Shown piece after piece: positions 1 to 7,783 of a stretch of DNA of 43,894 nucleotides. Below the pieces are notes generated by a model, which was given only the letters and a program-made list of their open reading frames with translations, ran no database searches and was not told the origin of the DNA. Made by a program: the position numbers and the translations under genes. This stretch comes from Acidobacteriota bacterium (GTDB lineage: Bacteria; Acidobacteriota; JAAYUB01): the NCBI GenBank assembly GCA_018001935.1, contig JAGNHB010000051.1, positions 1 through 43,894 of the forward strand. Direction: 5' to 3'. The first letter of the stretch is position 1. Every line of letters starts with the position of its first letter.

Positions 1-76
1 TGGCTCCCCAGGTAGGACTCGAACCTACAACCCATCGGTTAACAGCCGATTGCTCTGCCGATTGAGCTACTGAGGA
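1..76 (-). tRNA. tRNA-Asn (anticodon GTT)
   Basis: Read on the minus strand, the segment folds into a complete cloverleaf. The acceptor stem is TCCTCAG paired with CTGGGGA (one G-U pair), followed by discriminator G and an encoded CCA at positions 3-1. The D stem is GCTC/GAGC. The anticodon loop is CTGTTAA, giving anticodon GTT (Asn). The T stem is GTAGG/CCTAC around TTCGAGT. It lies downstream of, and in the same direction as, the minus-strand S1-to-methyltransferase gene run, but has its own promoter-like sequence. Confidence 0.97.
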
Positions 77-114
77 GTACGGGAAAGAACCGGTGCGCCG
101 CGGCGCGAAGGCGG

Positions 115-143
115 ACATTACCAAACCACCCGACCCAAGTCAA
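115..143 (-). promoter_or_regulatory. Sigma-70-type promoter for tRNA-Asn
   Basis: On the minus strand TTGACT (143-138) is separated by 17 nt from TAATGT (120-115), about 38 nt upstream of the mature tRNA 5' end. The hexamers match the sigma-70 consensus at 5/6 and 4/6. The position is right for a short tRNA leader. Confidence 0.6.
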
Positions 144-376
144 GGCTTTTTTCGCGACCGGCCGCCCCCCCCGGCCTCCGCCGCGAGCCGGGGCCGCCGG
201 GAACCCTTCGCGGCCGGAGGACCCGTTCCCCCGCCGCGGCTGGCCCGGGGCCCCGGCGAAAACCGCTCTGTACAAGCCTATGATTTGGCATTACAATGAA
301 GACGACGTCACGGGACCGCGCCCCCCTGTTTTGACCGGGCGCCCGTGACGGGCGGCAATACGCACGGAGGATCACC
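144..376. other. GC-rich spacer between tRNA and the first protein gene
   Basis: No gene is supported here. The left part is C/G-rich and low in complexity. The right part holds a promoter-like pair on the plus strand, TGTACA (269-274), 17 nt, TACAAT (292-297), which could drive the gene at 377. A Shine-Dalgarno ACGGAGG lies just before that gene's ATG. Confidence 0.5.
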
Positions 377-1798
377 ATGAAACGCATCCTGGTCTGCACT
401 CTGCTTGCCGTCGCGACGGCAGGCCTCGCCGGGGCGGCCGGCCCGATCTACCTCCCGCACCTGGTGGCCGGCGGCGGGATGACCTCCACGGTCAATCTCA
501 CCAACCTGTTCACGAACCAGACCCAGCGTGTCTCGCTGCGCTTCTACCAGGAAAACGGCCTGCCCTGGACCGTGACAACCAACCTGGGGACCGCCGCCAC
601 CTTCGACCTGGACCTGGCCTTCGGCGCGTCCCAGTCGCTGCGGATCACGTCCGCTTCCCCGGCCATCGCCAGCGGGTGGGCGGCCGTCCACAGCCGCGAC
701 AACGCCCTGGTCTCGGCGTATTACGACTACACGGGGAGCGGCGCCGCCGTCGTCGGTTCGGCCGGTGTCATCCCCTGCACCGCCGACGTCCTGTCGCTGC
801 TCCCCGTCGAGATCGAACTGTCCCAGAACCGGAACACCGGCCTGGCCCTGGTCAACCCCGCGGCCGAAACCGTCCAGGTCCTGCTCGAACTCCTCGACAC
901 CGGCGGCGCCTCCCTGGGCACGAAGACCCTCAACCTGGCCGCGGGGGCCAAGTTCGTCGGGTACCTGAACGCCGCCACGCTCTTCCCGCTCCTCGACAAC
1001 GTCCACGGCTACCTGCGGGTGACGGGGACGGTCCCCCTGGCCGCCATGGGGATGCGAACCGTGGGGCCCGTCTTCTCCTCCCTCCCGGCGGTGCACGACG
1101 TCCTCCCCTGGAAAAACGCGCGGACCTCCTTCGTCAGCCCCACCCTCGGCTCGGACGACACGGGGGACGGCTCCCTCCTCTCCCCGTACCGGACCATCTA
1201 CAAGGCGACGATGCGCTCTGACCGCGCCTGGACCCTCTTCCTGCTCCCCGGCCTCTACGACGCGAACAGCGGCGAGCATTTCCCGGTGGTGCTGGCGTAC
1301 TGCATGTCCATCCGGGGCTCCGGCATCGGCCTCACCTACATCCGCGGCGGCGGCCCCTACGCCAAGCTGGGAAGCACCGCGGTGGTCTGCGGGTTCCGCG
1401 GGATGCTCAGCGACGCCACCGTGCTGAACCCGACCGGGGACGGCATCACGGTGGAAGACGACGCCACCTTTGTCGCCTGCCGGGTCACCGGTTGCGGGGG
1501 ACGCGGGTTCCGGCTCCTCGGCGGGGCCACCCTGATGATGAACAACGTGATCACGGGAAACAGCATCGGGGTCCAGGTGGACGCCTCGGCCCTCCCCGAC
1601 ATGGGCGGCGGGACGATGCTCAGCAGCGGCGGGAACTTCCTGATCGGGAACATCCAGTGCGACCTCTTCGTGAACCGGAACGGGATGCCCTACCTCCGCT
1701 TCAACAGCTGGGACAACCCCGTCCCGACCCTGGGCTCGACCTGCACGGGCGGCGTGGACATCGCCACGCCGTACCCGCCGTATGCGGTGAATTATTAG
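377..1798 (+). CDS. Secreted protein with C-terminal DUF1565/beta-helix-like domain
   Basis: 473 aa. The start is supported by ACGGAGG 7 nt upstream and by an N-terminal signal peptide (basic KR, hydrophobic VCTLLAVATAGLAGA, Ala-rich cleavage area near residue 20). Residues about 22-240 form a beta-rich domain opening YLPHLVAGGG with repeated Val/Leu strand patterns. From about residue 250 the text SDDTGDGSLLSPYRTI is typical of the DUF1565 pectin-lyase-like entry segment, where a list of gaps precedes parallel beta-helix coils. The following turns (GIGLTYIRGGG, NNVITGNSIG) fit that fold. Role unknown; probably a surface or periplasmic binding or structural protein. It is monocistronic, convergent with the methyltransferase gene across a repeat-filled spacer. 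No catalytic pectinase residues could be assigned. Confidence 0.8.
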   Translation: MKRILVCTLLAVATAGLAGAAGPIYLPHLVAGGGMTSTVNLTNLFTNQTQRVSLRFYQENGLPWTVTTNLGTAATFDLDLAFGASQSLRITSASPAIASGWAAVHSRDNALVSAYYDYTGSGAAVVGSAGVIPCTADVLSLLPVEIELSQNRNTGLALVNPAAETVQVLLELLDTGGASLGTKTLNLAAGAKFVGYLNAATLFPLLDNVHGYLRVTGTVPLAAMGMRTVGPVFSSLPAVHDVLPWKNARTSFVSPTLGSDDTGDGSLLSPYRTIYKATMRSDRAWTLFLLPGLYDANSGEHFPVVLAYCMSIRGSGIGLTYIRGGGPYAKLGSTAVVCGFRGMLSDATVLNPTGDGITVEDDATFVACRVTGCGGRGFRLLGGATLMMNNVITGNSIGVQVDASALPDMGGGTMLSSGGNFLIGNIQCDLFVNRNGMPYLRFNSWDNPVPTLGSTCTGGVDIATPYPPYAVNY

Positions 1799-1801
1799 AG
1801 A

Positions 1802-1990
1802 AGAATTCAGAATCCAGAATTCAGAATTGACGCCCCCGCAAAAAGTCTTTTATGCCCGCGAATCACGCGAATGAACGCGAATCAGAAATCAACAATCAAC
1901 AGATATTATTCGTGTTATAAATTCGCGCATATTCGTGTTATTCGCGGGAAATCTCCCTTTCGCGACTTTTTGGGGGGTCATCAGAATTCA
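1802..1990. repeat. Nested inverted repeat built from short direct repeats
   Basis: This fills the spacer between two convergent genes. The left edge has GAATTCAG-type repeats (1802-1829), matched by TCAGAATTCAG at 1980-1990. Inside, 1833-1847 (CCCCCGCAAAAAGTC) pairs with 1964-1977 (GACTTTTTGGGGGG). Deeper still, 1855-1882 pairs with 1921-1948 over 28 bp with a few mismatches. Each of those arms is itself a repetition of a CGCGAAT unit. The transcript from either side would form a long hairpin, so a bidirectional terminator is possible, but no U tract follows the stem. Confidence 0.75.
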
Positions 1991-3258
1991 GTGAGGAGCG
2001 CCAGGCACTCCAGGTGGGCCGTGTTGGGGAAGAAGTCGTAGAAAAGGAGCCGCGGGGCGGCGCCGGGGGCCATTGCGACGAGGTCCCGGTGCTGCGTGAC
2101 CGGGTCGCAGGAGAGGTAGGCCAGGGTCCCGGGGCGGGGGCCGCGGAGCAGTTCCCGGGCTTCCGGGGAAAGTCCCGTCCGGGGAGGGTCCAGGAAGAGC
2201 CACCCGAAGGCGGGCGTCTCGCCCCGGTGCTCACGGAGCCACGCCTCCACCGGTGACGTCGCAAGGGTGACGCCCCCGAGCCCGTTGAGGCGCAGGGTCC
2301 GCTCGAACGGCGCCCGCAGGAGCCGGTCTCCCTCCACCGCCACGACCCGGGGCGAGCGGCTCCCCCAGACCACCGTGAAGAGCCCCATCCCGCAGAAGAG
2401 TTCCAGGGCCGGGACGCTCGGGGGGAACTGTTCGCCGAGCCGCTCCAGCACCCTCCCCGCCTGGGGGAGGTTGGCCTGGAAGAACCCCCCCGGGTCCGCC
2501 TCGTAGCGGTAGGGGCCGAGTCGGAAGGCGAGGGCCGCCCCCCCGGCCCCCGGCCCCTCGGCCCGCCCCGCCCCGGGGCCCGGCCCGGCCACCACCCACT
2601 CCCCCGACGCGGGGCGGGCCGACCGCCCGAGGGCCTCCCGCAACCGCCGAACCGGGACGGGGCGTGCGAAGGCGGGCAGGACGTACACCGGCGGCCCGTC
2701 GCCCATGGCCAGCCGGATTTCCCTCAGCGGCCACCGGCCCGGCGACAGCCGCGGCAGGAAATCCTCCCGAAGCCAGCGGATGCACCGCCGGATTTCCGGA
2801 CGGCACAGGAGGCAGTCCGTGACGGGGACCACCGCGTTCGAGCGGTGGCGCATGAACCCGACGCCCCGGTTCCCGGGCGTGACGTGCAGCCGCACCCGGT
2901 GGCGGTAACCGAAGGCGTCCCCCGGGGGGCAGCCCTGCTCCACGGGGACGCGGCCCCGCCAGATCTCGGCGAGGACCGACGTCTTGAGCTGGACCTGGAG
3001 ACCGGGGTCCGCGTGCTGCAGCCGGCAGCCGCCGCACTCCCCGAAGTGCGGGCAGGGGGCGTCGCGGCGGCCGGGCGAGGCCTCCAGCACGTCCTCCAGC
3101 GACCCGAACGCCACGGACCGGCGCTCGGCGACAACCCGCACCCGCACTCGTTCCCCCGGAAGGGTGAACGGGACGAACACCACCCGGCCGTCCGGGAGCC
3201 GCCCCAACCCGTCCCCCCCGGGCACGACCTTCTCGATCCCGACGGTGTGGACGCTCAC
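1981..3258 (-). CDS. 23S rRNA/tRNA uracil-C5 methyltransferase (RlmD/TrmA family)
   Basis: 425 aa. It transfers a methyl group from S-adenosylmethionine to C5 of a uridine in rRNA or tRNA. The N-terminal TRAM-like RNA-binding region (about 1-60) is followed by the iron-sulfur cysteines C69, C75, C78 (CPHFGECGGC) and a fourth at C149 or C152. The SAM fold shows GFFQAN (258-263), LELFCGMGLF (285-294), FLDPPRTGL (355-363), the nucleophile region YLSCDP (C384) and FFPNTAHLE with the general base Glu417. Family length is normal. It is the last protein gene of the minus-strand run, 17 nt downstream of the preceding gene. Whether the target is U1939, U747 or tRNA U54 cannot be told from sequence alone, so no symbol is given. 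Confidence 0.93.
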   Translation of the reverse strand: MSVHTVGIEKVVPGGDGLGRLPDGRVVFVPFTLPGERVRVRVVAERRSVAFGSLEDVLEASPGRRDAPCPHFGECGGCRLQHADPGLQVQLKTSVLAEIWRGRVPVEQGCPPGDAFGYRHRVRLHVTPGNRGVGFMRHRSNAVVPVTDCLLCRPEIRRCIRWLREDFLPRLSPGRWPLREIRLAMGDGPPVYVLPAFARPVPVRRLREALGRSARPASGEWVVAGPGPGAGRAEGPGAGGAALAFRLGPYRYEADPGGFFQANLPQAGRVLERLGEQFPPSVPALELFCGMGLFTVVWGSRSPRVVAVEGDRLLRAPFERTLRLNGLGGVTLATSPVEAWLREHRGETPAFGWLFLDPPRTGLSPEARELLRGPRPGTLAYLSCDPVTQHRDLVAMAPGAAPRLLFYDFFPNTAHLECLALLTEF

Positions 3259-3275
3259 AGGCCCCGCCCCGCCGC

Positions 3276-4031
3276 TCAGGTGGACAGCAGGGAGAGGTCC
3301 GACAGCCCGAACCGCTCCCGGAGTTTCTTGCGGGTGAAATTGGCGAGGATCTTGTCGTAGGTCTCCTTCGGCAGGTTTTTCCGGTAGTGCTTCAACTCCG
3401 CCCGGCAGGCGGCTTCGAGGGCCCGCCGTTCGTCCGGCGGGACCCGGCCCTCCAGCTCGGCGACCAGGATGTCGTCCAGGCGGCGGAGGTCGCGCTCCAC
3501 GGTCTCCGGGTCCGCGGACCGCGCCTCGACGATCTCCGCCTTGAGGGCATCGAGCCGGGAAAGGACCCTCCCGACGGTTTCCCCGATCCCCGGCTCGGGG
3601 TGTTCCGCCCGCAGGCGGTCCAGCTCCTCCGCGTAGGCCGCCATGAGGCGGAAGGCGGTGATGACCGGGTCCGCCGCTTCCGGCGCCGCCCCCGGCGAAG
3701 CCGGCCCGGCGAGGTCGTCCGCCGGGGCGGTCTCCTCCCCCTCCGGGCTCCCGCTCCGGCTCGCCAGGTAGGTTTCGTACTCCTCCATGACCGCCTGGTG
3801 GCAGTAGAACAGGGAATTCACCAGGGTGTGGCGCCCCTTGCGGGCCTCGAAGGTCGACATGGCCCGGTCGATGCCGCGGAGCGCCACGTGGAGCGGGACC
3901 CCGGTTTCCCGCCAGGTCTGGATGAGCGTCCAGTCCAGGGCGGAGATGAGGAGGTGCTTCCCCCGGCGGGTGACGAAAAAGTCCTCGATGTCGCTGAAGT
4001 AGCTGAAGTGCTCAGGGAGTGGTCCGCTCAT
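3276..4031 (-). CDS. Conserved hypothetical protein in the coaX operon
   Basis: 251 aa, soluble, with no signal peptide or membrane span. Residues 1-95 form a compact helical region (FSYFSDIEDFFVTRRGKH, ALDWTLIQTWRETGVPL) with many aromatic and acidic residues. An Ala/Pro/Gly linker follows (about 95-120), then a long charged, probably coiled-coil helical C-terminal half (DRLRAEHPEPGIGETVGRVL onward). I do not recognise a named family. Its start overlaps the end of coaX by 20 nt and it lies 17 nt before the methyltransferase gene, so it is translationally coupled in that operon. Confidence 0.75.
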   Translation of the reverse strand: MSGPLPEHFSYFSDIEDFFVTRRGKHLLISALDWTLIQTWRETGVPLHVALRGIDRAMSTFEARKGRHTLVNSLFYCHQAVMEEYETYLASRSGSPEGEETAPADDLAGPASPGAAPEAADPVITAFRLMAAYAEELDRLRAEHPEPGIGETVGRVLSRLDALKAEIVEARSADPETVERDLRRLDDILVAELEGRVPPDERRALEAACRAELKHYRKNLPKETYDKILANFTRKKLRERFGLSDLSLLST

Positions 4032-4800
4032 GGCTCCGCCGCTCGCAAAGGAATCGGACGCCGTCGAGGGTCAGGTCGGGCTCGACGGCGTCGACGCGGG
4101 GCAACACCCCGGCGAGGCCCTCCGCGCCCCCGCCGGTGAGGACGGTCCGCAGGCCGTCGGGGAAGCGTTCCCGGTACGCCGCCATCAGCCCGGCGACCGC
4201 GAAGCGGAACCCGTGGCCGACCCCCGAGCGGATGCACGCCGCGGTGCTGGTCCCCACGGGGTCTTCCGCCCAGGTGGGGCTCACGCGGGGAAGACGGGCC
4301 CCGTGCCGGCAGAGGGCGTCGGTGAGTGCGTCCAGGCCGGGGAAGATGGCGCCCCCGAGGAAAACCCCGTCGGCCGCCACGAGGTCGAAGGTGACGGCGG
4401 TGCCGACGTCCACCACCAGGACCGGGCCGCCGAACCGGCTGAAGGCGAAGGCGGCGTTCACGACCCGGTCGGGGCCGAGGTCGGCGGGCCGGTTGTACGC
4501 CACCGCCAGGACGTCCTGGCTCTCGGCGGTGATGAAGGCGGGGGTCAAGCCCAGCCAGGTCTCGAGGGCCTTGCGCAGGACCGGCTCGAGCCCCGGGACC
4601 ACCGAGACGGCGCCGGCCCCGCGGAGGGCCGTGGGGTCGATCCCCCGCTCCCGCAGGGCCTGCACGCACGGCAGCCCGTACTCGTCAGGGGTCCGGCGGG
4701 CGTCGGAGGACAGGCGCCAGGACAGGCGGGAGCGGGGCTCCCCGGGCGCGTACACCCCGAAGGCGGTCTTCGAGTTGCCGATGTCGACGGCGAGAAACAT
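4012..4800 (-). CDS. coaX: Type III pantothenate kinase
   Basis: 262 aa; family length is about 255. Catalyses ATP-dependent phosphorylation of pantothenate, the first step of coenzyme A synthesis, in the cytoplasm. It has the ASKHA fold signatures: DIGNSKTAFG at residues 6-15 (phosphate loop with Asp6), LGPDRVVNAAFA in the middle, DVGTAVTFDL (second phosphate motif) and GGAIFPG (substrate loop). The frame remains open 63 codons upstream, but that extension is low in complexity and lies inside the Roadblock gene, so the ATG at 4800, which begins MFLAVDIGNS, is taken. Only 2 nt separate it from the upstream stop. Confidence 0.95.
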   Translation of the reverse strand: MFLAVDIGNSKTAFGVYAPGEPRSRLSWRLSSDARRTPDEYGLPCVQALRERGIDPTALRGAGAVSVVPGLEPVLRKALETWLGLTPAFITAESQDVLAVAYNRPADLGPDRVVNAAFAFSRFGGPVLVVDVGTAVTFDLVAADGVFLGGAIFPGLDALTDALCRHGARLPRVSPTWAEDPVGTSTAACIRSGVGHGFRFAVAGLMAAYRERFPDGLRTVLTGGGAEGLAGVLPRVDAVEPDLTLDGVRFLCERRSHERTTP

Positions 4801-4802
4801 GG

Positions 4803-5162
4803 TCAGTCGATTTCCTCGTTGATCTCCCGGCCGGCGATCCCGATCTGCTGCATCCCCTGCCCGATGTTGGCCGCGGGGTCCAGGACCAGCACCAGGAAGT
4901 AGCCGGAGCGGAGGGACTGGGTGATGAAGCGGGCCTTCTCGTACTCGGTGATGAGCATTTCCGGGATCCCCGTGTTCCGCAGTTTGCACAGGTGCCGGAC
5001 CTGCCCGAGGATGACCCCCTGGTAAGCCCCCATCAGCTTCTGGACATAGGGGTCCACTTTCCCCGCGAACTGGACGTACTCGCAGTCGACGTCCATGAGG
5101 ACCGCACAGCGGCCGCCGTGGACGGAATTGATCAGACGGGTGAGGGTCCGTGTGAATGGCAT
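4803..5162 (-). CDS. Roadblock/LC7-like domain protein
   Basis: 119 aa. The whole protein is one alpha/beta domain of Roadblock/LC7 type. It opens with an amphipathic helix (FTRTLTRLINSVHGG), then strand CAVLMDVDCEYVQF, a helix around VDPYVQKLMGAYQGVI, a strand ITQSLRSGYFLVLVLDP and a final helix. Bacterial members bind small Ras-like (MglA-type) GTPases as activators or scaffolds. No such GTPase gene lies in this window. It sits 1 nt after the HD-GYP gene and 2 nt before coaX, so it is surely cotranscribed. The domain call rests on fold pattern and length, not on a catalytic motif. Confidence 0.75.
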   Translation of the reverse strand: MPFTRTLTRLINSVHGGRCAVLMDVDCEYVQFAGKVDPYVQKLMGAYQGVILGQVRHLCKLRNTGIPEMLITEYEKARFITQSLRSGYFLVLVLDPAANIGQGMQQIGIAGREINEEID

Positions 5163-5163
5163 G

Positions 5164-6945
5164 TCAGTGCAACGTCATCTCGTTCTGGGACACGGTCCGG
5201 TTGATGGTCTCGAAAACCCCGGGGCGCTTCTCGTAAGCGGAGGTGAACGCCTGGACCACGTTGAAATCGAACTTCTTCCCGGCCATGTTCCGGATGCGGG
5301 CCAGGGCTTCGCTCATGGAGAAACTCTTCTGGTAAGGCCGGTCCGTGGTCATGGCGTCGAAGGTGTCCGCCACGCCGATGATCTTGGCGGGCAGGGGGAT
5401 CTGGTCCCCGCGCAGCCCCATGGGGTAGCCCGACCCGTCCAGCGACTCGTGGTGGAACCGCATGCCCGGGATGACCTCGGCCAGCTTCGGGATCTGCTTC
5501 ATGATGTCGGCGCCCAGCTGGGGGTGGCGCTTCATGACCTGGTACTCGTCGTCCGTCAGGATCCCGGGTTTCTGGAGGATGGAATCGGTGATGCCGATCT
5601 TCCCGACATCGTGGAGGAGGGCGGCGATCTTCAGTTTCTCGACGTCCTCCTCGGACAGCCGCATCTCCTTGGCGATGAGTTCGGAGAAGCGCATGACCCG
5701 CTCCGAGTGGCCCTTGGTGTAGGGGTCCTTGGCGTCGATGGCGGCGGCCAGGGTGGAGATCGCCCCGAAGAACAGCTCCCGGTTCTCGTCCGCCGCCTTC
5801 TTGAGCTGCTTGATGTACAGCTCGAGGTTCTCCGCCATGGTGTTGAAGTTGTCGGCCAGGATCCCGATCTCGTTGCGGGAGCGGATGTCCACGCGCTCGC
5901 TGAAGCGCCCCTCCTTGATGGACAGGGTGCGCAGGGTCAGCATCTGGATCGGGATGCTGATGCGGAGGGAGAAGAAGAAGCTGAGCAGGAGGGCCAGGAC
6001 CACGGACAGCAGCGTCCAGATGATCGTGGTGACGATCATGTTCTTGATCTCGGCATGGGCCAGTGACTCGGGGATCTGGACCACCACCCCCCAGCTCACG
6101 TTGGAATCCTGGACGAGGAAGACGGAGGCCAGCATGCTCTCCGGCTTCTCCCCGCTCTCGTCGGAGTAGGTGATGGTGGAGATGGCGCGGGACCGGAGGT
6201 TTTTCATCTCCTCGAAAACCGGCGACTTCGACAGGTTGACCCCCCGCCGCATGAAATCGCGGTTGGGGTGCAGGATGACGGTCCCGTCGCCGTCCAGGAG
6301 GAAGACCGTGTTCCCCGCGGGTTTCCCCGTGAACATGCCGAAGATGTCCGCCAGGCTGTAGACCACCGTGATGGCGCCGCAGGTCTTGCCCAGGTGGGAG
6401 ACCTTCCGCCCGACGACGAAGACCGTCTCGACCTCGTTCCCGAAGTCCGAAGACATGAAGGGCCGGGATACGTAGGTGAAGCGGTTCGGGTTGTCGATGC
6501 ACTCGCGGAAGGCCTTGCGCAGCTCCCGGTCCAGTTCCGAGTTGGGGGGGATGGTGTACCCCGCCTCCCGCCCCAGGCTGTCCTTGCTGATGACCCGGAT
6601 GTTGATGATGCGCGAGTTGGGGAAGTTGAAGATGTCGGTGATCAGGGAGTGTGTCTTCTGGTCGAGGAAGACCAGGGACGCCTGTTCCGGGTCGTGCTCC
6701 AGCTCCAGGTACTTGCAGATGGGCTCGATGATGTTGAAGCAGGAATTCAGGTACTGGGCGATGCCGTTGGCGACGGACTGGCAGATCTGGGCGTGGATCT
6801 GGCGCTGGTTGGTGGCGAGGATCTCCGAGTTGTAGTCGATGAGGATCTTGCCGCAGATGATCAGGGGGATGACCCCGATGAGCAGCATCAGGACGAGCAG
6901 CAGGTTGACGATCTTCCCTTTTTTCCGGATCTTTTGCTCGGTCAT
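5164..6945 (-). CDS. Membrane sensor with HAMP and HD-GYP domain (c-di-GMP phosphodiesterase)
   Basis: 593 aa. It senses a periplasmic signal and hydrolyses cyclic di-GMP in the cytoplasm. A first membrane span (about 13-35, VNLLLVLMLLIGVIPLIICG) leads to a large extracytoplasmic Cache-like region, a second span (about 300-325, TTIIWTLLSVVLALLLSFFF) and a HAMP linker. The HD-GYP domain shows HSERVMRF, LLHDVGKIGI (the HD pair), RFHHESLDGSGYP and IIGVADTFDAMTTDRPYQ, all intact, so catalysis is likely. The upstream ATG at 6993 was rejected: the 16-residue extension is polar, and ATG 6945 is preceded by AAGG and begins the basic pre-TM segment. It lies between the PilZ and Roadblock genes. Confidence 0.95.
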   Translation of the reverse strand: MTEQKIRKKGKIVNLLLVLMLLIGVIPLIICGKILIDYNSEILATNQRQIHAQICQSVANGIAQYLNSCFNIIEPICKYLELEHDPEQASLVFLDQKTHSLITDIFNFPNSRIINIRVISKDSLGREAGYTIPPNSELDRELRKAFRECIDNPNRFTYVSRPFMSSDFGNEVETVFVVGRKVSHLGKTCGAITVVYSLADIFGMFTGKPAGNTVFLLDGDGTVILHPNRDFMRRGVNLSKSPVFEEMKNLRSRAISTITYSDESGEKPESMLASVFLVQDSNVSWGVVVQIPESLAHAEIKNMIVTTIIWTLLSVVLALLLSFFFSLRISIPIQMLTLRTLSIKEGRFSERVDIRSRNEIGILADNFNTMAENLELYIKQLKKAADENRELFFGAISTLAAAIDAKDPYTKGHSERVMRFSELIAKEMRLSEEDVEKLKIAALLHDVGKIGITDSILQKPGILTDDEYQVMKRHPQLGADIMKQIPKLAEVIPGMRFHHESLDGSGYPMGLRGDQIPLPAKIIGVADTFDAMTTDRPYQKSFSMSEALARIRNMAGKKFDFNVVQAFTSAYEKRPGVFETINRTVSQNEMTLH

Positions 6946-6985
6946 GTCGCCTTTTGCCGTCCTCCGTCGGTCTGGCGGAAGTATA

Positions 6986-7696
6986 TCACACAATCCCGAA
7001 ATGGTCTTTCATGTACTTGGCGTACATGTAGTGGATCAGGGTGAGGGGGAGGGGGATCTGGAACCGGACCCCGTACCCGAAGCGGGGCGGGTCCTCCTCG
7101 ATCCGCTTCCGCCGGATGATGCGGGAGGGGATCTCGATGCGGTGGAGCTTGGACCGGAGGAGAAGGCGGAACTCGTTGAAGACGATCTCCTCGCGGGTTT
7201 CGAAGAAGGTCCCTCCCCAGCTGATGTTCTTGCAGACCGCCGGGATGGTCTCCGAGGCGGTCTCCGTGACCGCGAAGGCCACGAATTCCACGGCGATCCG
7301 GTGGAACGTCCGCACGTTGTAAAGCTTGACCTCCGTCACGTCCCGGATGAACTCGGAGCTCACGCGGCTGACGGGGTAGGGGCGTTTCCCGAAGAGGAAG
7401 GACTTGTGCTCGGCGATCTTGTTGGAGGCGTGGGTGATCAGGATGGTGGGGACCCGGGATGTCTGGGGGGAGAAGAACAGGCCCGACACCGTGAGGTAGT
7501 GGGTCATCAGGTTCCGCGACACGCCCACCAGGATGCACGGCTGCACGTCCCCGGCCGCGGCCAGGTTCTGGTGGATCTCCTCGATGCTCCGCACGCTCTC
7601 CACGCGGAGGTCCCGGGAATCGATCTCGATGGGCTTGGAATCCAGGTTGAGGAAAAGGCAGAGGATGGGACTGTTCGTGTCCGGTTCCGGCGACAT
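6986..7696 (-). CDS. PilZ-like domain protein
   Basis: 236 aa, soluble. Residues 1-90 resemble a degenerate receiver-like fold (ILCLFLNLDSKPI, VQPCILVGVSRNL). The C-terminal half is PilZ-like: a beta barrel with FVAFAVTETA followed by CKNISWGGTFFET, corresponding to the D/NxSxxG motif of PilZ domains. The RxxxR arginine motif is not clearly visible, so c-di-GMP binding is uncertain. It lies 40 nt upstream of the HD-GYP phosphodiesterase, which supports a shared c-di-GMP pathway. It lies 87 nt downstream of rpsA. Confidence 0.75.
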   Translation of the reverse strand: MSPEPDTNSPILCLFLNLDSKPIEIDSRDLRVESVRSIEEIHQNLAAAGDVQPCILVGVSRNLMTHYLTVSGLFFSPQTSRVPTILITHASNKIAEHKSFLFGKRPYPVSRVSSEFIRDVTEVKLYNVRTFHRIAVEFVAFAVTETASETIPAVCKNISWGGTFFETREEIVFNEFRLLLRSKLHRIEIPSRIIRRKRIEEDPPRFGYGVRFQIPLPLTLIHYMYAKYMKDHFGIV

Positions 7697-7783
7697 GGGG
7701 ACCCGCCTTTCCCACGATGAAGAATGTGCCCGGCCGAGGGCTCGAGGCGGGACGGGGCCCTCGAGGGGCCCCGCCCGTATCGG

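Noticed and set aside
4801..4989. 63-residue N-terminal extension of coaX
   Set aside because: Low complexity, overlaps the Roadblock gene, and lies ahead of the conserved MFLAVDIGNS start.
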